From: Candidatus Staskawiczbacteria bacterium RIFCSPHIGHO2_02_FULL_43_16
Lineage (GTDB): Bacteria; Patescibacteriota; Minisyncoccia; Minisyncoccales; Staskawiczbacteraceae
DNA length: 53,807 bases
Assembly (NCBI GenBank): GCA_001821935.1
Contig: MHOU01000008.1
Location: 1-53,807 of the forward strand
Reading direction: 5' to 3'
The notes below the pieces were generated by a model. The model did no database searches, was not told the DNA's origin, and saw nothing but the letters and a program-made list of their open reading frames with translations. Positions 1-7,428 of this stretch are shown here, in pieces; position 1 is the first letter of the stretch, and each line of letters opens with the position of its first letter. The position numbers and the translations under genes are program-made.

Positions 1-1
1 C

Positions 2-223
2 CCCCGTCAAAAGACCCAGGACCACTTCACCGGCCAAGAGCTGATCGCCATCATCAAATCCTTGGACGACAAGTATAAAGACGTCATCTTACTCAAATAC
101 CTAGACGATCTTTCCACCAAAGAAATCGCTCTTGTGCTCAACGAAACCGAAAACAACATTTACGTGCGTTTGAGCCGGGGATTGGAAAAGGTGAAGGAAA
201 TCATAAAACACCAAGAAAATTAA
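2..223 (+). CDS. RNA polymerase sigma-70/ECF family factor, C-terminal part (region 4 HTH), truncated by window edge
   Basis: Translation ends ...YKDVILLKYLDDLSTKEIALVLNETENNIYVRLSRGLEKVKEIIKHQEN*, typical sigma region 4; followed by a DUF5667-like gene. Confidence 0.75.
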   Translation, partial: PRQKTQDHFTGQELIAIIKSLDDKYKDVILLKYLDDLSTKEIALVLNETENNIYVRLSRGLEKVKEIIKHQEN

Positions 224-226
224 TTT

Positions 227-1339
227 ATGATAGATAATACAGAGCAAAAATTACGAAACATAATACATTCCTCAAAAAAGGAGTCTTTGTTGCCTTCAGA
301 AAAAGAGGTGATAAAATCCAATCTCCTTCATTTTATTAAGCAAAACCCCATCAAAGAAAAACGGGAGTTTTTCCATTGGCCCGCGGTTTTCATGTCTATG
401 GCTAACGCGCCGACCGTGCGGTATGTTTCTTTGGTAGCCATGGTGTTGGTGGTAGGTGGTGGTTCAGTTGCTTTTGCCGCCCAAAATTCACAGCCGGGAG
501 AGTTTTTGTATTCGGTAAAAACCGGAGTGAGTGAAAAAGTGCTGGCCTTCACGTTGTTTTCTCCAAAAGCCAAGGCGGAGTTTCAAATTAACCTGGCCCA
601 GCTGCGGCTTGAAGAATTGGAAACCATAGCTTATCAAAATAAATTAGACGGCAAAAACAGCGCCAAGGTGCAAGCCCTGCTTAATAACCACGTGGAAGAT
701 GTGAAAAAAAGGGTTTCCAGTTTGAATGGCCAAGACAAGTCAAAAATTTCCGTGGAAATTAATTCTCGACTTGAAGCATCGCTCAATGCCCATGCTAAGG
801 TGTTGGGAGAATTGTCGGGCAAGGATAACAATTCGTCAGAAGGTTTGAAGAATATTTTGGATGACGTTACCGGTAAGGCCGCCCAAAGTGCCGCATCTCG
901 CCAAAGCGGTGAGTTAACGCTGGTAGTTGAAAAGTCAAATGGTTTTGCAAAGGCTTCGGAAGGAAAATTAAAGGCGGCCCAGCAGGCAATTAACGTTTCG
1001 GCCAGTTTGGTGGCCAGCAAGCAAGAAAACCTGAGCGCCCAGGTTTTTGCCAAGGCCCAAGCTGATTTGGATGTGGCGCGCCAGCATATTGTGGAAGGCC
1101 AAAAGGAAATGGTGATCGGTGAATATGCCAAAGCATTTATCTTTTTTCAGAATGCCTTGCGCCAAGCCCAGGAAGTGAAAATTTATATTTCCAATGAATC
1201 AAAACTGGAATTACATTTTAATTTGCAAGGATCTTTGCTTGCACCTATTAGGCAGCAAATGGAAGGCGGTGGACAAAAAAATGATATTGATGTTAAGATA
1301 GATATTGACAATAAGTTAAATATTATTAATAAGCAGTAA
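227..1339 (+). CDS. DUF5667-like membrane protein, putative anti-sigma-like partner
   Basis: Single TM segment then GEFLYSVKTGVSEKVLAFTLFSPKAKAEFQINLAQLRLEEL, typical DUF5667. Confidence 0.65.
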   Translation: MIDNTEQKLRNIIHSSKKESLLPSEKEVIKSNLLHFIKQNPIKEKREFFHWPAVFMSMANAPTVRYVSLVAMVLVVGGGSVAFAAQNSQPGEFLYSVKTGVSEKVLAFTLFSPKAKAEFQINLAQLRLEELETIAYQNKLDGKNSAKVQALLNNHVEDVKKRVSSLNGQDKSKISVEINSRLEASLNAHAKVLGELSGKDNNSSEGLKNILDDVTGKAAQSAASRQSGELTLVVEKSNGFAKASEGKLKAAQQAINVSASLVASKQENLSAQVFAKAQADLDVARQHIVEGQKEMVIGEYAKAFIFFQNALRQAQEVKIYISNESKLELHFNLQGSLLAPIRQQMEGGGQKNDIDVKIDIDNKLNIINKQ

Positions 1340-1343
1340 AACC

Positions 1344-1679
1344 ATGGATAATGTGCCCTTGAAAGTGCAGCGCTTCACGTATGATATTATTTATTATGTA
1401 CTGTGGATCATAGAAATAACCTTGTTTTTACGGTTCGCGCTAAAGCTTTTGGCGGCCAACCCGGCCAATGAAATTGTGGCATTTTTATACTCAATCAGCC
1501 TGGTGTTGATTGGCCCGTTTGACGGAATGTTCGGCACCTCCATGGTGGGCAATATGGTGCTGGAACCATCGGTGTTAATTGCCATGGTGTTTTACGCCTT
1601 GGTGGGATATGCTTTGGTTTCATTGGTGAAAGTGATTAGCGGGTTTCACAATAGCCCCCCGCCGCACTCATCCATATAA
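1344..1679 (+). CDS. YggT-like small membrane protein
   Basis: Hydrophobic, FLRFALKLLAANPANEIVAFLYSISLVLIGPFDGMF pattern. Confidence 0.5.
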   Translation: MDNVPLKVQRFTYDIIYYVLWIIEITLFLRFALKLLAANPANEIVAFLYSISLVLIGPFDGMFGTSMVGNMVLEPSVLIAMVFYALVGYALVSLVKVISGFHNSPPPHSSI

Positions 1680-1681
1680 TA

Positions 1682-1853
1682 CCTTGAATTACGAAATGCC
1701 TTATGAAAAAACGAGTTTCAGGTCTTTCCCCCAAATTTCAACGGAAAATGCGCAATAATTCCAAAACGTAGCTTGCTACGTTTTGGAATTCTATCGCATT
1801 TTCGTTTGGGAAATTTGGGAAAAATCCCATGAAAGCATTTCGTAATTCAAGGC
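1682..1853. repeat. Long fold-back (inverted repeat) element
   Basis: Termini CCTTGAATTACGAAATGC / GCATTTCGTAATTCAAGG; inner perfect arms AATTCCAAAACGTAGC / GCTACGTTTTGGAATT. Confidence 0.85.
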
Positions 1854-1866
1854 ATATTTTTTAAAA

Positions 1867-1897
1867 GCCGTCCCCATACGAATGGGGCGGTTTTTTG
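1867..1897 (+). terminator. Intrinsic terminator
   Basis: CCGTCCCCAT-ACGA-ATGGGGCGG followed by TTTTTT. Confidence 0.6.
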
Positions 1898-1932
1898 TTG
1901 TAAGGAACAAAAATGCCAGGCGTCTTATAGGT

Positions 1933-2316
1933 ATGAAAACAAACACTGTATCTTTTTTAACGCTGGGGATATTGTTTTTTTCGGCAATGTTTTTTGCGGG
2001 GGTAAGTCCGGTTGATGCTGCCATGCCGGCTGCCAGCCAACTGGTAAGTATGGAAACCCACAGTACCGACCTTAATGTTTACGACCAGGCCTATCCAGCC
2101 ACACTGATGCCCCAAGCAGAAGGAGGTTACGGATTCCCCTGGCTTTCGCTCAATGAAGTCATGTTGGCATTTTCCGTGGCAGCCGCGCTGGCAGGCGGCT
2201 TATTTTTGCTGTACCTGATAGCAGATTTTTTTACAGACCATGATAAAAAGCGCGCGGTCAGGATGCATTCGCATTCTTCGTTGATGCACCGGCACATAAC
2301 CCCCAAGCACCGATAA
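1933..2316 (+). CDS. Hypothetical secreted/membrane protein
   Basis: ORF with signal-like N-terminus MKTNTVSFLTLGILFFSAMFF; start trimmed to ATG 1933. Confidence 0.5.
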   Translation: MKTNTVSFLTLGILFFSAMFFAGVSPVDAAMPAASQLVSMETHSTDLNVYDQAYPATLMPQAEGGYGFPWLSLNEVMLAFSVAAALAGGLFLLYLIADFFTDHDKKRAVRMHSHSSLMHRHITPKHR

Positions 2317-2475
2317 TGGTAGGGCCCTAAAGGTCGAAGGCCCGTACTCTAATTCAAAATTAAAAAATCAAAAATCAAAATGACAATTCAAAATTAAAAA
2401 TGGAGTGAGTGCAAGTAATTTTACATTTTACACTGTCATTTTACATTTTGATATTTGCATTTTGCATTAACTTTT

Positions 2476-3237
2476 ATGAATAATAAAGGACTCATTATAG
2501 GAATAATCGTGGTAGTGGTAGCAGCATTAATTGGCGGTTGGTGGTGGATGATGTCTGGCGCCAATACTGGCCAGATAAGCAACAACACCAACCAAACGGG
2601 CACGCAAAATACTAACAACGCCGAAGGAACGTTATACGTTAATTTCACCGATGCCGCGGTGAACATGGGCAATGTGAGCACGGTCAATATGACTGTGGAT
2701 AAAGTATATGTGCATAGTCAGACCCAGGGTTGGGTTACCGTTTCAACCACTCCCCAGACCTTCAGTTTGTTAGCCTTAAAAGCCGCCGGTAAAACCGCGG
2801 TCATGGCCAAAACCAACGTTAAAGCCGATACCTATGACCAGGTATGGTTTCATATAACAGCCGTAGCCATAACTGAAACCGGCAAAACCGCCAAGCAGGC
2901 TACGCTGCCTTCCGCTGATTTCAAAATGGCAGGCGCGGTAAAGGTGGTTAACGGAGCAAGTTCAACCGCTACGCTTGATGTGCTGGCTGACCAGTCAATT
3001 TACAAAACCGACAAGGGTGAATTTATTTTCGCCCCGGTAGTAGAATTTGAAGGACGCCAAAGCGCCACGGTTAATGTTGACGCCGACAACATGGCCACTA
3101 TTACCAATGGAATGGTGAATTCAAACACCACCGCCGGCATGGATATTAACGGAGAAGTGAAGGCTAATTTCAAATTAGACCTTAATTCAAAAATTGAAAT
3201 TAACGGGGGAGTGATAAGCGTTAAGAGTGTGATATAG
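2476..3237 (+). CDS. DUF4382-like lipoprotein/secreted protein
   Basis: TM anchor then GTLYVNFTDAAVNMGNVSTVNMTVDKVYVH..., DUF4382 pattern. Confidence 0.6.
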   Translation: MNNKGLIIGIIVVVVAALIGGWWWMMSGANTGQISNNTNQTGTQNTNNAEGTLYVNFTDAAVNMGNVSTVNMTVDKVYVHSQTQGWVTVSTTPQTFSLLALKAAGKTAVMAKTNVKADTYDQVWFHITAVAITETGKTAKQATLPSADFKMAGAVKVVNGASSTATLDVLADQSIYKTDKGEFIFAPVVEFEGRQSATVNVDADNMATITNGMVNSNTTAGMDINGEVKANFKLDLNSKIEINGGVISVKSVI

Positions 3238-3239
3238 AA

Positions 3240-3400
3240 AGCGCGGAAAAAACGCGGAATCTTACGCCCAAAAACGCGGAAATGATTCTGCGTTTTTGTT
3301 TCCAATAAGTTTGCTTTTTTTTCCGAAAAAATACACAATTACATCGTATTATTGTTTTCTGCGTCATTCTGCGTAAATTTCCGCGGAGTTCCGCGGGTCG
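3240..3400. repeat. Intergenic cluster of iterated CGCGGAA/TTCCGCG motifs
   Basis: Multiple copies read directly; similar clusters at 31982-32075 and 41775-41815. Confidence 0.6.
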
Positions 3401-3406
3401 CGCCAT

Positions 3407-4870
3407 ATGCTAACTAAAACCGATTTTATGAATTACCTGGAATGCCCCATGTATTTGTGGCTTTCCAAAAACCGGCCGGAATTGTTGCCGGAAGATGACG
3501 CCGAAAAAGAGCGGATTTTGGCGGCGGGGCGCGAGGTGGACGAATTTGCCAAAAAGTTATTTCCCAAAGCAATAGAAATCAAAGGCTATAACGAAATTGG
3601 TTTTGAACAGACCCAAAAAGCCCTGGCCCAAAATCCCAAGGCGCTGTTTCAGCCCACTGCCGTGGCAGGCGAATTGGCAGCCCGGGCCGATATTTTGGTT
3701 GCCGGCCAAACGCCCGGCACCTTTGACATCAATGAAGTAAAAATGGCCACCAAGGTAAAAAAGGAATATCTGTATGACTTGGGATTCCAAAAAATCTGTT
3801 TTGAAGGCGCGGGCATACAAATCGGCCGATTAAAGTTGGTGCATATTAACGGCAACTATGTGCGCCACGGCGAAATTAACCCCAGCCAGCTGTTTGACAT
3901 TGAAGATATTACGGAAGATGTTAACGAAAAACTGCCCCAGATACAAGATGAAATTCAGCGCGCGCTAAAAATCATTAATCTAAAAGAAGAGCCCAGTGTT
4001 ACTTTGATTAATTCTTGCGCCAACCCCAAATACTGCGATTATATAGAACATTATTCTAAAATATCCGAAGATATTTTTCCGTTAGCCGAAAACATTCAAA
4101 TGCCGCACCTGTTGCACTTGTTGGAGCGTGAAATTTTAGACCACAAAAAAGTGCCCGCCACGCTGTTGGGAAAAATCGGGTTTGAACCGCCGGTGGAATT
4201 TACCAATATAAATACCGAAGGCATAAAACGCGAATTGGCAAAACTGCAATACCCGCTTTACTTTTTTGATTATGAAACTTACAACTGTGCTATTCCGCCG
4301 TTTGACGGCACCACGCCTTATCAGCAAATTCCGTTTCAATATTCACTGCATATCCAAGACGCGCCGGGTGCCCAGCTGCGCCATGCTGATTTTTTAGCCC
4401 AGACCTTTGAAAACCCCATTCCCGGTTTGTTGGAACATTTGCAAAAAGACATGGGCTCCAAAGGCAGCGTGATTGTTTGGTTCGCGCCGTTTGAAACGGG
4501 GCGCAATAAAGAAATGGCTCTGGGAAATCCGGAATTTGCCCAACTGTTGAATTCCATCAATGAACGGATGTTTGACTTGATGGTCATTTTTAAATTTAAA
4601 AATCAGCTGTACACCAAAAGCGAATTTAAAAAACTAGCTTCGTTAAAAGTTATTTTGCCGGTGCTGTGCCCGGAGCTTTCGTACAAAGATTTGGCTATTC
4701 AAGAAGGGGGGACAGCTTCCGCCAGTTGGCCTATTATGACTAACCCGCAAACTCCGCCCAGCGAGCGCGAACGGCTCAAACATGACATGGTTGAATACTG
4801 CAAGCGCGACACCTTGGCCATGGCGGCGATATTGGAGAGGGTGCGAGCAGACCTTGACATAGTTGTGTAA
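3407..4870 (+). CDS. DUF2779-like protein: PD-(D/E)XK nuclease plus RNase H-like exonuclease domain
   Basis: ARADILVA...FDINEVKMATKVKKEY (PD-(D/E)XK core) and FFDYETYN...HDMVEYCKRDTLAM (DEDD-like). Confidence 0.7.
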   Translation: MLTKTDFMNYLECPMYLWLSKNRPELLPEDDAEKERILAAGREVDEFAKKLFPKAIEIKGYNEIGFEQTQKALAQNPKALFQPTAVAGELAARADILVAGQTPGTFDINEVKMATKVKKEYLYDLGFQKICFEGAGIQIGRLKLVHINGNYVRHGEINPSQLFDIEDITEDVNEKLPQIQDEIQRALKIINLKEEPSVTLINSCANPKYCDYIEHYSKISEDIFPLAENIQMPHLLHLLEREILDHKKVPATLLGKIGFEPPVEFTNINTEGIKRELAKLQYPLYFFDYETYNCAIPPFDGTTPYQQIPFQYSLHIQDAPGAQLRHADFLAQTFENPIPGLLEHLQKDMGSKGSVIVWFAPFETGRNKEMALGNPEFAQLLNSINERMFDLMVIFKFKNQLYTKSEFKKLASLKVILPVLCPELSYKDLAIQEGGTASASWPIMTNPQTPPSERERLKHDMVEYCKRDTLAMAAILERVRADLDIVV

Positions 4871-4882
4871 ATAATACATAAT
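4854..4882 (+). promoter_or_regulatory. Sigma-70-like promoter for the CRISPR effector
   Basis: TTGACA (4854-4859), 17-nt spacer, CATAAT (4877-4882); SD AAGGAG at 4922-4927 before GTG 4935. Confidence 0.7.
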
Positions 4883-4934
4883 AGGAGACGTTTACAGTAC
4901 CTTACACTATCAACATTTCACAAGGAGTTTTTCC

Positions 4935-6383
4935 GTGAAAAACACCAAAGAAGAAAAGTGGATGCAGACGTATTGCTTCGATCTGACAGATGAGGAGTTC
5001 GGCGCGGAAAATATCCGCCTGGCGACGCACATCAGCGATAGCCTGGTGCCACTTTTTAATGAAGTTCTTCTGCAAGTTCTCAAGGGTGACGAAACCATCA
5101 AGGAGTTAAAGCAGGAGGTGAAACTACGTGGCAGAGCGCTCAAGCAAAAGGCTAAGGAGGCGCAGATGGAAGATTTGTGGGACAGGGAAAACAACGAGAT
5201 TGACGACGAAGAGTGGCTGGAAAGGGGATATGACCAAGAGGTTATCAAAGAGCATCGTGACTACGTTGACGAAATAGCAAAGCTATATTCGGAAAACAAA
5301 GTCACGGCCTTTGATCACAACTACCACTACGCCCAAGAAAATCTAGAGGCAATTGGTTGCACCGCACCGTACGTTAATATCTCTGCTGGACTTCGCCGTG
5401 GCGCCATTAAAAACTGCCACGGGGCAGTGGATTCATGGCGTAAGCATTTGGCGACGGGCGATTACAAGTCCAAGCCGCCCGGTCAGCAAGAGGTTGGCAA
5501 GTTTTATATGCTTCGGTGCGAACCTGGGTGCGCTGTCACCAAAGATCGTAAAAACGTGCGCATCAGTCTTGGAGATCGCAAGTCCAGCCCGGTGTTTGAG
5601 CTGCCTGGGCTTGATAATTCCAAAAACAAACCCCTGCACATGCTTTTGCGTTCTGATGCGAAGGTGAAAAGTTTTACTTTGAGCCGCCGTTCAGCTCGCA
5701 ACCCTGACAAAAAAGAGTCGGACTTGCAAAAGCCCGGCGTGTGGCGCATTTCAATTAATTTCGAATTGCCTTTGCCAGAGAAAAAGCCCGCGACTGAATA
5801 CAATACGGTGGCGTTGGTTATCGGGTCAAACTACCTTGGGGTGGCATTACATGATTCGGAGAGAAACTTTCCTTTGAATCTGCCATTGCCTCACAAGCAC
5901 TGGTTCCCGATTATTGGCGACATTGAGGGTCGGGCAAACGTTCCTTGGCGGAAGAAAGGGAGTAAAAAGTGGCGGCGAAAAATGTTTGGCGTCCAGAAAA
6001 AGCATTCTGGCGGCCGGCAGGCCTGCTACAGATACATGGCTCGCCAGCAAAAACAAGGCGAGTACGAAACCATTGCCGATCACCTGATTGGCTGTGGTGT
6101 TCACTTTGTGGTGAGCAAACCTTCAATCAACCATCCAAAAGGTTTGGCTGATGCTTCTGCTCCTGACCGCGGAGGTGATACCGGTCCCAACCGCATCATC
6201 TCTAGCACCGGTGTTAATTCGCTCGTGTTAAAGCTCAAGCAGAAAGTGAAGGAGTTTGGCGGGTCGGTCACAGAAATGGAAGCGCCACCGTTGCCCGAAC
6301 GATTTCGTTTTTGGGACAGCGGCCCCAAAAAAGTGATCGTTGCCCAGTTGTTGAGAAATCAATATCTGGCGCAAAAAAAATAA
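4935..6383 (+). CDS. Compact TnpB/Cas12-like (type V-like) CRISPR effector with apparently inactivated RuvC motifs
   Basis: N-terminal helical region, YVNISAGLRRGAIKNCHGAVDSWRKHL and KPGVWRISINFELP, then RuvC-I-like VALVIGSNYLGVALHD, basic KKGSKKWRRKM, RuvC-II-like HFVVSKPSIN, C-terminal NSLVLKLKQKVKEFGGSVTEME...GPKKVIVAQLLRNQYL; followed by cas1 and CRISPR array. Confidence 0.7.
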   Translation: MKNTKEEKWMQTYCFDLTDEEFGAENIRLATHISDSLVPLFNEVLLQVLKGDETIKELKQEVKLRGRALKQKAKEAQMEDLWDRENNEIDDEEWLERGYDQEVIKEHRDYVDEIAKLYSENKVTAFDHNYHYAQENLEAIGCTAPYVNISAGLRRGAIKNCHGAVDSWRKHLATGDYKSKPPGQQEVGKFYMLRCEPGCAVTKDRKNVRISLGDRKSSPVFELPGLDNSKNKPLHMLLRSDAKVKSFTLSRRSARNPDKKESDLQKPGVWRISINFELPLPEKKPATEYNTVALVIGSNYLGVALHDSERNFPLNLPLPHKHWFPIIGDIEGRANVPWRKKGSKKWRRKMFGVQKKHSGGRQACYRYMARQQKQGEYETIADHLIGCGVHFVVSKPSINHPKGLADASAPDRGGDTGPNRIISSTGVNSLVLKLKQKVKEFGGSVTEMEAPPLPERFRFWDSGPKKVIVAQLLRNQYLAQKK

Positions 6384-6388
6384 CTCAG

Positions 6389-6425
6389 GCCGTCCCGGTA
6401 CACCTGTATCGCGGACGGCATTTTT
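6389..6425 (+). terminator. Intrinsic terminator after effector
   Basis: GCCGTCC...GGACGGC followed by ATTTTT. Confidence 0.7.
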
Positions 6426-6439
6426 GTTACACTATAACT

Positions 6440-7171
6440 ATGAATGCCATTTGGTTAACTCATATTTCCAATTACCAAAAAACCGCACATGCTTTTGCTT
6501 CGGCTGAAAAGATTATGAATGTAAAAAACCAGCGGCGTGAATTACTCATGCAAAGGTATGGCACTCTGTTACCCAAAATACGTTTGGCAGATTATCATAA
6601 TAACCAAGAAATTATGTTAGCCGAAGGCCGCACCGCCCAAATATTTTGGAAAAAGTTTTCTTTGCTGTTGCCAAGATGGTGCAGCTTTCGTTCAAGATAC
6701 CCAGGGTCAGATGATCTGGTTAATCGATTACTAGATTTGGGCTACCATCAAATTACTAATGCTATCAGGAAAATCCTTGAAAAGTATGATATTTCGTCAG
6801 CGCTAGGAATTTTGCATGTTGCTCGCAAAACAACCAGCGCTCCACTGGCGTATGATTTGGTAGAAATGTTCCGGGCGGATATTGTGGAAGTGGAAGTCTT
6901 AAGATTTTTGCGCATGAAAAAACAGCCATTGGAAGAGCTGCGCCAAAAAGATATTGCTATTTTTTTATACAGAATTAATCACCGCCTTAATCATAGGTAT
7001 TTTATTAAATCGTTCAAGCAATGCCAAACCTACCGCTATTATATGGAATTACAAATCTTAAAATTTATCAAAGCGGTAAACCATAAAGAAGTTTTTTCTC
7101 CAATTTATTTACCTATTCGTCATGATACAAGATGTACTAAGGGAGTATGTTTTCATGACAAAAAAACTTGA
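6440..7171 (+). CDS. cas1: Short Cas1 integrase (alpha-helical catalytic domain only)
   Basis: EKIMNVKNQRRELL, AEGRTAQIFWKKFS (catalytic Glu), NRLLDLGYHQITNAIRKILEKYDISSALGILHVARKTTSAPLAYDLVEMFRADIVEVEV (His, Asp). Start trimmed from 6311 to ATG 6440, 6 nt after TGTTACACT extended -10. Confidence 0.8.
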   Translation: MNAIWLTHISNYQKTAHAFASAEKIMNVKNQRRELLMQRYGTLLPKIRLADYHNNQEIMLAEGRTAQIFWKKFSLLLPRWCSFRSRYPGSDDLVNRLLDLGYHQITNAIRKILEKYDISSALGILHVARKTTSAPLAYDLVEMFRADIVEVEVLRFLRMKKQPLEELRQKDIAIFLYRINHRLNHRYFIKSFKQCQTYRYYMELQILKFIKAVNHKEVFSPIYLPIRHDTRCTKGVCFHDKKT

Positions 7172-7197
7172 CAAATAAGGCGATGCCATGCTAAGCT
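7168..7197 (+). promoter_or_regulatory. Putative promoter for CRISPR leader RNA / array
   Basis: TTGACA 7168-7173, 18-nt spacer, TAAGCT 7192-7197 with upstream TG; overlaps the cas1 stop codon. Confidence 0.45.
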
Positions 7198-7203
7198 CAA
7201 AAT

Positions 7204-7428
7204 AGCACATCATAGGAATATGAGAAAAGTACCCCTGTTCTTGGCAGTTCAGGAAGTATTTTTCTCACCAACTAGTGGTAGTCAGGATGATTACCTTCAA
7301 TCAATTGACAGGATGTATGCGCTGTAGCAGCGCCGCCTGGTCTTGAGCGGACCGGGATGAGGCCTTGTAAAATCTCCTTGCTTTCCTGCAAGGTTGAGGA
7401 AAAAAACACCCCCAGCTCATTTTTTCTT
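7204..7428 (+). ncRNA. Structured CRISPR leader RNA, candidate tracrRNA/scoutRNA-like molecule
   Basis: Hairpins: GAGAAAAGTAC/GTATTTTTCTC (7222-7266), TGATT/AATCA (7288-7303), GCGCTG-TAG-CAGCGC (7319-7333), CCTGGTC/GACCGGG (7336-7356), CCTTGC/GCAAGG (7376-7393). Confidence 0.5.

Noticed and set aside
5353-5667. 104-aa + strand ORF and several minus-strand ORFs within the effector gene
   Set aside because: Out-of-frame ORFs inside a clear coding gene; no start signals or family features.
4935-6383. Effector as a plain IS605/IS607 TnpB transposon gene
   Set aside because: No TnpA, no IS605-like terminal hairpins or omega RNA end seen; instead directly linked to cas1 and a CRISPR array, and the TnpB zinc ribbon is absent.
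6311-6439. ORF-track N-terminus of Cas1 (MGQRPQKSDRC...)
   Set aside because: Overlaps the effector gene in another frame and spans its terminator; no similarity to the Cas1 beta domain.
4935-7171. Locus as a CRISPR-associated transposon (Cas12k-like CAST)
   Set aside because: The dead RuvC would fit, but no TnsB/TnsC/TniQ genes or transposon ends are present in the window.
7401-7428. ACACCCCCAGCTC as a classic tracrRNA anti-repeat
   Set aside because: Only about 5-6 contiguous pairs with the repeat GGGGGT; too weak to call an anti-repeat, mentioned only as possible loop contact.
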